Shown here one piece after another: positions 22,394 through 32,877 of a DNA stretch of 64,000 nt. A program made the translations under genes and the position numbers. The notes below the pieces were generated by a model, which was not told the origin of the DNA, ran no database searches, and saw only the letters and a program-made list of their open reading frames with translations. Source of the DNA: Eunapius fragilis (taxonomy: Eukaryota; Porifera; Demospongiae; Spongillida; Spongillidae); NCBI GenBank assembly GCA_963681505.1, contig OY811971.1, forward strand, positions 12,171,232-12,235,231, given 5' to 3'. Position 1 is the first letter of the stretch. Every line of letters starts with the position of its first letter.

Positions 22394-22959
22394 ATTACAT
22401 TTCCTGACTTTGCCCTTTACGAGTTATTTGATCAACATCTCTTATTTGAACCCACAATACTAGGCAAATACCCTAACTTAAAGGTAAGTTTTCCTGAATT
22501 GCTATAATGTAAGTGCCGCATGTATTTTAGCATCCAGAGTGCACATGTACGTACACAGTGTTGTGTCTACTAGTGATTACATCTGTTTCCCTCTACTTGC
22601 GTGGATGAGCCAGAACTTCCTGGATCGTTTTGAGGTACTCTTGTATATATGTGCTGGTGTTGATGCATTGCCGCACATGCATGCAATCTCTCACATCCAC
22701 ACGTGCCTATTGCTATGTACAGGCACACATACACAAACCTGCTCATGGTTATCTGTAAATATGCTCACATAACATCAATCCTATACACATGCAATATTTT
22801 GACTAACATGAATATGTCTCAATATCCGCATGCACAAACACACACACACACACACACATATACATTCACACACAGTCTCTTCCACCCATTAAGGCCTACA
22901 TGGCCTCAGACCAGTTCATCAGAAGACCTGTTTACAATGTCTCTGCTCAATGGAAGTGA
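22394..22959 (+). CDS. Mu-class glutathione S-transferase, visible exons 6-8 (3' end)
   Basis: These exons continue the gene begun at 1737, after an intron of 19,270 bp. Exon 22394-22483 encodes ITFPDFALYELFDQ and later FEPTILGKYPNLK, the mu-class helix that follows WFAG. Exon 22614-22634 is a 21-nt microexon encoding NFLDRFE. Exon 22876-22959 encodes SLPPIKAYMASDQF and ends RRPVYNVSAQWK with stop TGA. All joins are phase 0 with GT-AG sites. The last acceptor directly follows an (AC)n tract with almost no polypyrimidine run, which could weaken recognition. The order of conserved blocks (FLGDKPWFAG, FDQH, FEP, PNLK, RFE, AYM, RPV) is complete with no stop, so the gene looks functional in its visible part. 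Confidence 0.9.
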
Positions 22960-23162
22960 ATACTTATATTTAACTTGACTACTAACTGCAGTGTGAATAT
23001 CCGAATGTCATAATCTGCCCTCAGCATTGTTATAATACGATACCAAGTCACTGTAAATCTGCCTTCATTTGCCTTATTCTTGCATATCTTTATTTAATGC
23101 TTATATAGTGTTGCATGCAGATATTCACACATTCCTCATGCAACAAGATATATAAACATTAA

Positions 23163-23345
23163 GTTGGTGACCAGTATGTAGGATCTGAAGGCAATGGTTG
23201 TGTAGAAAGGAAGGGAACAAGGGATCAATGATGATACAAAAATAATTAAAGTTCTATATTTAGCAATCTAAAATGTATGTGCTATACAAAAGTGCTAAAT
23301 ATAGAACTTTAAATTTTTTTCGTATCATAAATCATGCACTTGACA
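23163..23345. repeat. Degenerate hairpin related to the hairpin-ended element
   Basis: GGAAGGGAACAAGG and an inner arm (AAAGTTCTATATTTAGCA pairing with its complement near 23300) resemble the left-end hairpins at 5563 and 42675. The outer right arm is missing. The rest of 22960-25731 holds (CA)n tracts and no gene I can support. Confidence 0.5.
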
Positions 23346-24204
23346 AATGAAAGTCAGAGCATGATGAATATTGAACATGCATACAATCTGGAGCAGCATA
23401 CACGCACAACATACACTTACACACACGCACTCATGCAAATACACACATGCACACATGCACAGGTACACACACGCACACACCTGACATATATGTTAATAGG
23501 GGTCACGTTGCATGGGAACTAGCTGCATATACATATATGGATGCAGGTTTATGCTTTAATTACCACAGCAGTGGTTCTGACCTTTTCATGTATACCAGTT
23601 GACATTGGAACTTATAAGGTAATTTGTTGGAATTCATGTTTATAGGTTGGGCAAGGTTTGTGGTGAAGACATAAATGCAATGTGTATGGGCATGTCACTG
23701 AGATAGTAACTCAGACTATAGTAGTACTTACCACAGCTTGCTGGCATTGTTTTCATCCGACAACTGTAAATAGACATCTTGAGTATATATTGATTGATCT
23801 CTGTTCAAGCACTATAGCTGTGGGCGGACCCAACTGAACTAGGTTTATGTAGGATGTAGTTTTTCTCTCGATTAATAACTGATAGACCTCCAAGCCATAT
23901 GTCGGCCATATTGCATGGGGCCATTGACGTCATCTTTACTGTTGCATGGGTTTAAACTGTATAGGATGATGGAAAACTGCTTCATTATAATTCACCTAAG
24001 TATGCATACTAGACTTTTTAATTATACCATGTAGCATCTTAAAGACAGCTGTTGCTTTATTTTGCACTTTATAGAGGTTTACATAGTTGCACATGGATCA
24101 GTGCATCATGTACGTTGATTAAGAAACACTTAAATTGAGATATAAATTATGTAGGTGAAAGCTGTAATACTGTTTGTTTGGAAGCAATACCAATTAGACA
24201 ATGA

Positions 24205-24475
24205 ACATGGGCGTCCCCAAGGGCGGGGGGGGGGGGGGGGGGGGGAAGAGGGGGCCGGGGCTTCGGGACCGAATGGCGCCCCCCCCCCCCATGTAATAAA
24301 AGTTTACATACATGCGCACCCCCCTACTGGCTGAAAGCGGACAGCACCCATCGCCTACTGGTTGAATCTGCCGAAAGCGCGGACACCTCATATTGATTGA
24401 ATCGGCTGAAAGTGGACAACAGCAACCCCCCCTCCCTTCCAGATTAGCTGGGGGCGCCCATGATGAAGTGCATGG
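24205..24475. repeat. Small G/C-rich inverted-repeat element
   Basis: It is bounded by ATGGGCGTCCCCAAG on the left and AGCTGGGGGCGCCCATGAT on the right, which are imperfect inverted ends. The inside has a G run of about 20, a C run, and three degenerate repeats of a unit beginning CTACTGGTTGAATCTGCCG. It is noncoding and probably MITE-like; the family is unknown. Confidence 0.45.
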
Positions 24476-26051
24476 CTACAAGCATTGCTTGAATTCTACT
24501 CGTTGACATGAATGATATATTAATGGTATTAGACGTATTGACAAGAACTCCTTGCCAGAGTGCCATATTCGTTGTTTGTGTCTTCGTTACATGCTGATGC
24601 CTTCGCTTTCTGATCAGCTATTAATTCCTTCTCCCAGGCAAAACCCTTTAACCCATCCGATTTCCCGATCGTGCACTGCCATTGCCCAAGGTCACCACGC
24701 TTCAAACATTACAGGCTACAAAAAGTCAGTTGAGTCATAGAGAATATCTATGGTTGAGTCCTATATGGATCTTCAACAATTGATCCCCGTGACAGGAGTG
24801 CCCATGAGTTGTTGACTCATATCAAGGTAAGGCTATAAGCCGGCCAAACGATTGACAAATTGTATGGCATGAGACTTCAAGCAGTTACCACTGGCCTGGG
24901 TTGCTAGGCGTGACAAGGTATGCATGGCTTCTGCGCCTACGAACTACCATAAGGCTCTATTGCAATGGGGATACACGACCAGGCTGTCGCGCCCGTAGAA
25001 CTTCTTAGTGCTCCATTTCGAAATGCACACAAAACTAGCACAACTAGGCCTATACATGTTTCTGTCGGTTGAACGAAGTGAATTAGACAGAAACTATAAG
25101 CTCCGTCCGTTAATTGAAGTAGCCACGTGGTGGGGAGTATAAAGGGTTTGAAGATTGGAATAAGATCATTCTAAGTGTCTCGTGCACCAAGCAAGTTCAA
25201 TTGCTTTTTACTGTTGTTGGGTGTGTTGTCCCTCATATGTTCAGAACAGTTGCAGGTTTTATTCTTGATAGTTGTGTTTTAGCGGACCTGCATCGAAATG
25301 AAGAGCGGCTGGAACTGATTGATTGTGTGTGTGTATGCTGAGCAGTGACTAGATACAAGGTTATTAAAAAAGGTGGATTTCCCCCTGTTAGAGGGTTTGC
25401 CACGGGGTTTTTTCCTGGGGGAGGTGTGGGCGCACCTCTCCCGAATTTAGGTGTTAGATGCCCCCTGCTCAGCTATGTGTTCAGGTTGTTGTACGTGTGT
25501 TATTCTATGTTGTGTGTGTGTGATGAAGCTTGCTGCGTGCACAGGCAACGCTGCACAAAGTTTGATGTTAAGTCATGGGGTGCATGGCGGGATGTTTATA
25601 AGGAGGGAGAGTTACATACATGCATTGGTTACTTGGAAAATGCTTGTGGTGAAATCCATAGGTATAGCTTGATCAAGGAAGAACCATGTACAGAAATGTA
25701 CTCTACATGAGCTACTGCTAGCGATCCAAAGGGATACACGCTCGCGCGTTCTCGTCCAAACCTCGTTTCCAGGCCACATTTTACGCCATTTCACCATTAG
25801 CATTTTCCTAGGAACCATGTACGTAACATGTCTATATTTGTGTGCACAGTGTGTGTTTCGAAATGGACCACGATGAAAATTCTACGGGCGCGACGGTAAA
25901 TATACAGACAAAATTACTGCAGTTTACCAAGTTTCTTGTTAATGGCCTTGCGCCATGCCATGCCGCCCATGCGCTCTAAAACATTGCCAATCGCTACCTT
26001 CAGGCCGTACGGTACTCTGCCCCCCCACCCCCCACTCCCATTGTTAAAATA

Positions 26052-27510
26052 AGGCCTGGGAACGAGGCTAGAGTGCCCTGGATTGTTGTTTCCGCTAGAA
26101 CTGCGGAAGGGGCATAATGGCGTTACCATTTTTATGTTCTTTAATTGCTTTCTCTGATACAGGGTATTGGAGCAGTATGGGGTGGATGAATGACACTTCT
26201 CTGAGACATACATGTACATATAGCCAGAACAGGGTGTATATATATGTTTTGCATACGCATGCCATAATATCCTTTGTATTCGTAAAGCGAGTACTAAGCG
26301 CAAGCATACGCGAGCGCGAACCATTTCTTCAAAGGGCGTATTACTATATACGTAGTCTAGTACAAGCGAACACAAGTGTATGTGAGCGATACCACAGTTT
26401 CTTGGGATTTCACCCATGCAAGAAACTGGAGTGAATGTCAACGTACCAAAAAGCGCACAGCATCCTTTATTTGAAGTGTGTGGCACTCCTGAATAAGGGT
26501 GGCGAGCCCTCCTGAATTTTTGGAGTGTGCATCACTCCAGTTATGGGGGGTGCTGTGCTGTATTGGGCTTGAGCGTCACTCCGCGTTTGGAGTGCGTATC
26601 ACCTACTATGTTTTACAGTGAAATAGTGTGCGGATGCGGACCTGCGAGCATGCATGTGAACCGCTGTGGTATTTGTACAAAGATTATTGTATCAATGACA
26701 GATTAAGCAATGCATATACAGAATTAGGGTACTTGCCGGATGCAAACACTGACCACCGGCTCTAATTCTATTAAGGCCTGGGAACGATGCTAGAGTGCCC
26801 TGGATTGTTGTTTCCGCTAGAACTGCGGAAGGGGCATAATGGCGTTATCATTTTTATGTTCTTTAATTGCTTTCTCTGATACAGGGCATTGGAGCAGTAT
26901 GGTGCGGATTAATGACACTTCTCTGAGGCAGATATGTACATAGCCAGAACAGTATGTTTTATAAGCATGCCACAATATCCTTTGTATTCATTGAAATCGT
27001 AAAGCGAGTACTAAGCGCAAGCATACGCGAGCGCGTACCATTTCTCCAAAGGGCGCATTACTATACGTGGTCTAGTACAAGCGAACACAAGGGTATGCGA
27101 GCGATACCACCGGTGCACCGCTCCTAAACGCTTAACTTGCAATTGGAGTGGATTTCGCCCAAGAAACTGGAGTGAATGTCAACCTACCAAAGAGCGCACA
27201 GCATCCTTTATTTGAAGTGTGTGGCACTCCTGAATAAGGGTGGCGAGCCTCCTGAATTTTTGGAGTGTGCATCACTCCAGTTTTGGGGGGTGCTGTGCTG
27301 TATTGGGCTTGAGCGTCACTCCGCGTTTGGAGTACGTATCACCTACTATTTTTTACAGTGAAATAGTGTGCGGATGCGGACCTGCGAGCATGCATGTGAA
27401 CCGCTGTGGTATTTGTACAAAGATTATTATATCAATTGACAAAGCAATGCATATACAGAATTAGGGCACTACCGGATGCAAACACTGACCACCGCGGCTC
27501 TAATTCTATT
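26052..27510. repeat. Internal tandem duplication, two units of about 720-740 bp
   Basis: The block starting AGGCCTGGGAACGAGGCTAG at 26052 is repeated from 26773, both ending near GGCTCTAATTCTATTA. Copy B has only one unit (41415-42156). The stretch has small shadow frames but no gene I recognise. Confidence 0.9.
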
Positions 27511-29286
27511 ACACCTGTAATATGATAGCGGTCCGGCGTGGGGCGTGGTATTAATAATTCAATTGTTCAGGGTCACTGACTATAAGACTTGAACAATCAT
27601 AAACATGCACCGTGTGCCCAATTAAAGCCGGTCCCAAAAATCTCCCGTTGTAGTTATAAATAAACACAATACAAGACGCCCGTGACGTGCATGGTCCAAC
27701 TCCAGGACACTGTACTTTAATATATTTCAAATATCAGCAATGGTGAATGGAAGCTATATTCCAAGTAACTTTATATAACTCAGCATGCAATAAAAACAGC
27801 ACGAAGTCATCTGACATTTGCCTTGCTTAGAGCCATGCAGATTTCGAAATTTTCACCATGCAGATTTCGAAATTTTCACCCCATGCAGCAATCGTATTTG
27901 TCATGTGTGGGAGGAACAGGGCCTGTGGGCACTTGGCACACTCCCACATGCAAAACTCCAGTACTGAGACATGAAACCCTGGAATGATTGACCTTTGCCC
28001 TCGCATTGCCGCCATACATAGTTTATTTTTAATGATGTATATAGTAATTTAGTAATTTATTAAATCCAATAAAGGCACTCACATTTCTGTGTTTCAATGT
28101 AGTAGACTTCGCCTTATACGTGTACAGTGTCGATGCGAATCGTGCATAGTTCTGAGCTATCACAGTCCATTATACAAGAAGGGGTGGGGGGGGGGGGGGG
28201 GATTTCAAACCTGTTGCACGTGTTCATTATTTCATAGCTTGGTAATTATGCGTGGACTTTAGTACGTTACAGCGCGGTTGGATTATAATACGTCACTCAC
28301 GTACGAAATAGGCCAATAGGAACGTACCACCGGTGATCATGATATGCTGTGACGTTTATCGTTATCTCAGCGGTGGCATGCATGGGTTGTAGCGATTGCT
28401 AGGAACTCAAACCCCTAGATAACATCGCTATATGAAGGGCATGCATATTTTCCCAATGTGGAATTGCAAATACTGTTTATAAATGGTACGAGACCAGTTT
28501 TCTCTAACCTCGTTCCCAAACCCTATACATGTATGATACACATTGCGTCGTACTGATCTGGGATCGACACTACGCAGATAGCGCGTGACAAACACACTAT
28601 TACTTGACCGAATTACAGTCGTAGCTTAGTTTCCTAGTCACTATAGTGTCACGTGCGTTTACATCATTCCTATAACTGTGGTTTGCTTGGGCGTGAGAAA
28701 ACGTGTATAATATTGGTGTGTGAGCGTGAGACATGAAACCCTAGACTGTTTGGCCTTTGCCCTCGTACACAAGAGATTAGATCACCTATTGTATCCCTTA
28801 CTACATTGTGGCGCTGGATCAACAGGCCATCTTTTCTTCAGTCAAGAGCATGTGTCAGATTGAAGGCGTCACCAGACTCACCAGAACCATCACAAATACC
28901 TGGTGCCTTCAAGAGAGGTCAACTGGGTTGCGGACCCCCCCCCCCCCCCCCCCTCCACACTATTCGTGCGGGAAGTGTAAATAGGCAATGCACTTGATTG
29001 GATACGGTGCCTGCAAAAATTTCTGGCGCCATTCACACTTGCAACCATGCCTTAAGGCGACCATACAACAGGCAACAATGTTGCATGCAACTCAATGAAT
29101 CCAATTATATTGTCAGTACATGTAAAACATTAGTTTACTAAAATTCATAGTGTTGCGCGCATCATGTTGCCTAGGCTTTACGAAGGCATATGAGAGGGTG
29201 TTCTAGACATGAAACCCTAGAATGTTGAACTTTGCCCTTACACCGCAACGCACAACATAGGGACGCGACCGTGCAAGTGCATGCAA
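27511..29286. other. Noncoding sequence upstream of the secreted-protein gene
   Basis: No coding region is evident. It contains a poly-G run (about 28185-28201), a poly-C run (28937-28953), and three copies of a motif AGACATGAAACCCTAG (27967, 28729 and 29205) that is also present three times in copy B. Confidence 0.6.
29205..29242 (+). promoter_or_regulatory. Repeated upstream motif nearest the secreted-protein gene
   Basis: AGACATGAAACCCTAGAATG followed by TTGAACTTTGCCCTTAC lies 82 bp before the TATA box. Similar copies occur at 27967 and 28729, and at 42593, 46793 and 47339 in copy B. Conservation over the whole stretch suggests a shared element; function is inferred only from position. 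Confidence 0.35.
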
Positions 29287-29294
29287 TATATAAA
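29287..29294 (+). promoter_or_regulatory. TATA box
   Basis: TATATAAA lies 63 bp before the start codon of the secreted-protein gene. It is identical in the duplicate at 47422-47429. Confidence 0.7.
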
Positions 29295-29357
29295 CCTGTG
29301 CGCTTCTAACCATGCATCCATCAAGTTCTCTCATCGCTTAATTTACCTTTCGTTGAC

Positions 29358-30281
29358 ATGAAAGTAATTCTCTTCATAACCGCAAGCTGTCTTCTGCATT
29401 CGGCTCTAGCAGCTCCGGACCACCAACTGAAGGGTCAGAAACACCACAAGGCTTCTGCCGTGGCTAAGGTGAAGGCTGATATGGAAGACTACTTGGAAGC
29501 CGAACGTCCAGCAGATGAGCTGAATGTAGAGTTGGAATACGGCCTTCCTGCAGCCGCAAAGGACTCAGATAATGTGGACGCCTTGGGTCTTCCGCTGTCA
29601 TCCAATACTCCGTTTCCACCAGATGTACCCAGTTTTACTAATAACTGGAAGAAGGTCGGCTACCTCGATATGTCCGATCCAACCCAGCAATGTCCTCCAT
29701 CGTGGACCAAGATATCGTCACCAAGAGCGTCATGCGGCAAGAAGACCGGTGCTTCATGTGAATCTTTGGCGATCGGAACTTCTGGAACTAGTTATCGGAC
29801 AGTTTGCGGGAGATTTCGCGGCTACCAAGTGGATTCAACCGATGCGTTCGGACGATGCGGTACTGTAACTACTCCAAACACCATCGAAGACCCATACGTT
29901 GACGGGATCAGCATCACCTATGGATCGCCTGGAAGCAGGAGCCACATTTTCACATACGCTGCTGGTTATAGCGAAGTGAGTTCTACGTGCAGCTGCCCTT
30001 GTGCTGGAGGGAGAGCTGCCCCTTCTTTCGTCGGGTCTGACTTCTACTGCGAGTCTGGTAATGAGGGCGCTGGTAGTGGCTTGTTCTCTGCTGACATTTT
30101 ATGGGACGGACAACAGTGCCGTTCTTTAGAGACCACGTGCTGCAATCCACCAAACCAGGCCTGGTTTTGTAAGACGCTCCCTACTCCGATCTCCGGTGAC
30201 ATGGAAGTTCGTATCTGCACTGACGAAGCCATCAGCAACGAAAACGTCGCTCTGGAGTATTTCGAATTGTACATTAAGTAA
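29358..30281 (+). CDS. Secreted cysteine-rich protein, copy A (intact, 307 residues)
   Basis: A single-exon gene. Residues 1-18 (MKVILFITASCLLHSALA) form a signal peptide, with likely cleavage before AP. A charged, cysteine-free stretch to about residue 95 may be a propeptide. From DPTQQCPPSWTKI onward a domain with 14 cysteines follows. Recognisable blocks are VCGRFRGYQ, DAFG, TIEDPYVDGISITYGSPG, RSHIFTYAAG, CSCPCAGG, SFVGSDFYCESG, LWDGQQC, CCNPPNQAWFCKTLP, and an end (MEVRICTDEA, EYFELYIK). I know this block order from large families of predicted secreted proteins in sponges and cnidarians that have no assigned function. A TATA box lies upstream and AATAAA at 30506. The duplicate at 47493 is frameshifted. 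Confidence 0.9.
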   Translation: MKVILFITASCLLHSALAAPDHQLKGQKHHKASAVAKVKADMEDYLEAERPADELNVELEYGLPAAAKDSDNVDALGLPLSSNTPFPPDVPSFTNNWKKVGYLDMSDPTQQCPPSWTKISSPRASCGKKTGASCESLAIGTSGTSYRTVCGRFRGYQVDSTDAFGRCGTVTTPNTIEDPYVDGISITYGSPGSRSHIFTYAAGYSEVSSTCSCPCAGGRAAPSFVGSDFYCESGNEGAGSGLFSADILWDGQQCRSLETTCCNPPNQAWFCKTLPTPISGDMEVRICTDEAISNENVALEYFELYIK

Positions 30282-30505
30282 AGTTGGCAGTATGATTTCA
30301 TGGACACTATACAGCTGAACGTAGTTTAAAGACTGAGTTTGCTGATAATAGTCGCGCTATATAATTGAATATGAAAGGCATTGTGATACATGCAAGTCTA
30401 TAGTAACGAGCGACAATCCATGCGAGTATAATAGAAATATAAGTTTTACTACGTTCACTATGCATATGTGCAACTCTCCTGGGTGCTAGTGACTAGTTTG
30501 GTCCA

Positions 30506-30511
30506 AATAAA
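30506..30511 (+). terminator. Polyadenylation signal
   Basis: AATAAA lies 225 bp after the stop codon of the secreted-protein gene. The same hexamer is kept in the copy B context near 48638. Confidence 0.45.
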
Positions 30512-30946
30512 TTATCCAGCCGTACGCGTGCGGCCAAATTTTAAAATGGTGATACTATATATGCATGGGGGCTTGGCAGCATGCAGCAAACTGGAGATCT
30601 TCACCCATCCTCTGAATGCCATTAGCGCTGCAAATCACACGTCAATCGCATGTTACGTTATTTAAATGGCGACCTCGTCGTCATCTCAATTGTCAAAAGA
30701 CTTCACCTATAAGGGTCCTCTAGAAGAATTTTTTGCCCGTTGCGTTTGAAGAAGCCAGGCCCCTCCTTTCACCCGGTATCAATAAGCATAGGATCAGCGT
30801 GTTGAATGCTTTAATCGTTGGACCGCTCACGTATTGACACAAACTGAGTGTACGTGTTCCAAGGTAGCACCACGGAGCAGAATATCAAGTTCTGGGAAAG
30901 AAATTAAATGGTGTTGGACTACGCAGGTTAGTTAGATAATACAGGG

Positions 30947-31655
30947 TCTTTGCAAAAGAGTGCAACGCTTTAAAATGAATATAATTCATTAATAGGATTG
31001 TCAATCTAAATGAATTTATAAACGTACAATAACCACGTTTAGTCAAATACGGATCGCATTGTTACACTTCGTTTATCTTTAGCCGTTCAAAACATAAGCC
31101 TGCAATTAACTAAACTGACAAAACAATGTACGACAACTTTTAATTAATAACGTGATTTTTAAACCGCAGAAAAGAATTGATGATACTTTGAAAAAGTATG
31201 AAAATTGAGTGGCGTTTTACTAGTTAATATTCAAAACAACAAATCAAACTTGAAAAAGCTTTTTGACCACTACATTAATTTTGAGTTTTAATAATGCACC
31301 ATTAAATAATCCACTACCAAATCAAGTAGTGTTTTGTACTTCATTTTATACTGGAATACTTTATGATGGTTATTAAAAATATTTACCACATAACAGCTTC
31401 AACCCTAATAACTTTAAAGCAAATGATGATCTTAAATGTGAATAACTCACTATTGAACCTAGGAACTTGAAATCAGTACTTTTCCACCGCATATCCAGAT
31501 CGTGTGTTACTGATTATTAGTTATTAAAATCAATTATCGCAAACCACAATCTTGAATAACTTTGTTAATAGAGGGCTTTGATATGGGGGATTTGATACAG
31601 TTACTTAACCGTTTACAATAATTGGATTATTTGTATTCGCCTAACTACTGCAACA
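30947..31655. other. A/T-rich segment unique to copy A
   Basis: Copies A and B match up to TTAGATAATA and again from TTAGCAAAATGATAGTTATG. Between these points A has about 710 bp and B about 2.3 kb of unrelated sequence. No coding frame or terminal repeat was seen. Confidence 0.5.
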
Positions 31656-32877
31656 TATGTTGTGTTATTCATTAGCAAAATGATAGTTATGCACACTTTG
31701 TGAGGCTTGACACGTTGCGAGATTTATCGACAGATGTGACACTCCTCGGGCAACAAATTTACTGTGCTGCAAACATCCACAGTTGTGTCTGTTGGGTATG
31801 GGACATAACTATCTGTAAATGAAGTGCTGCTGAGTGAAGAAGTGACTCAATGGATATTTCGCCGTGGTTTTTGTTCCGATGTAACAGTAATGCATCAGTT
31901 TCGAATTTTTGCTCGTGTATCGAATAACGCAAATAAAATAAATAACAACATGGTTCAACTGAGATCATGAAACTGATGCATGGAAAATGTCAGATGTCCA
32001 CGTGCTATTTCTGGCCAAAAATATTCATTGCCATGGCATGTATAATCTGTGGAGCTGTATTCAATCTGTTCGAGCTATGGTGTGGGTTCGTGGAGGTTAT
32101 TTTACCAATTTTTGGATTTGTGTATCCTGGTGCCAGATATAATGATCTCTACAGTATCCAATCGTATCCTCACTCCGTTAATGTCATTATGACAGCGGCA
32201 AAGAAAACCTCCGGCGCTATTTGTGAGTGGGATCACGGGAGGGGTTAAAGTGGTCAACTTAGTGCAAATGAAACAAAAGGTGTTCCATTTCTTGATCGAC
32301 GATAGATACTGTGAATCACAGATATAGATGTTGCGCCAACGCAGTAGTCATCAAAAGCCTAAGACTAATAAAAAATAATGATTTACAACACTGTATGCTA
32401 AAACAGAATCATGTGAGTCATGTCTTCAACATAAAATTCTTTCCATTTCCACGGTTCCTTACAATCTCATGAAAAGTTGATTATTATTACCGTAAGTAGC
32501 ATTAATATCTTAAATTGAGCAGAAGGCATATTCAAAACACGCATCTTTAAATGACAATTGACTCTTAGCTTCCTGAAAATAAAATTAAAAATTTGCCATC
32601 ATTTGGGAGTTCAGCAATTTTTTGGGACGCTTTCAAATACACCATTATAAATTTCAAACAAAAAGCGCCAAAGTGAATCTAACATACATTCTCTTAAAAA
32701 TAAAGTGAAGATGAATGTTTGGTGAGCATTTACTTTTACCATACAGTATTGCAGTCTCATCACCCTTATTGACATCATTGATGGTTACTATTGGCTTGAG
32801 AAGCAGAGAACATGCTTCAACAAAATGAGACCAGCACATTTCAGATCCTCAGGTGTTGAAGGGTGAATGCGTTGTTA
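31656..32877. other. Segment shared by both copies with a small uncharacterised open frame
   Basis: It contains a plus-strand frame at 31967-32248 (MKLMHGKCQMSTCYFWPK, then a hydrophobic middle). Copy B keeps a similar frame at 51672-51980 with substitutions and indels. I recognise no family and would not call it a gene without transcript evidence. Confidence 0.3.

Noticed and set aside
25345..25710. 121-residue plus-strand frame
   Set aside because: No domain, no splice or signal-peptide evidence, unusual Gly/Pro start from G-rich sequence, and not shared with other regions. Not supported as a gene.
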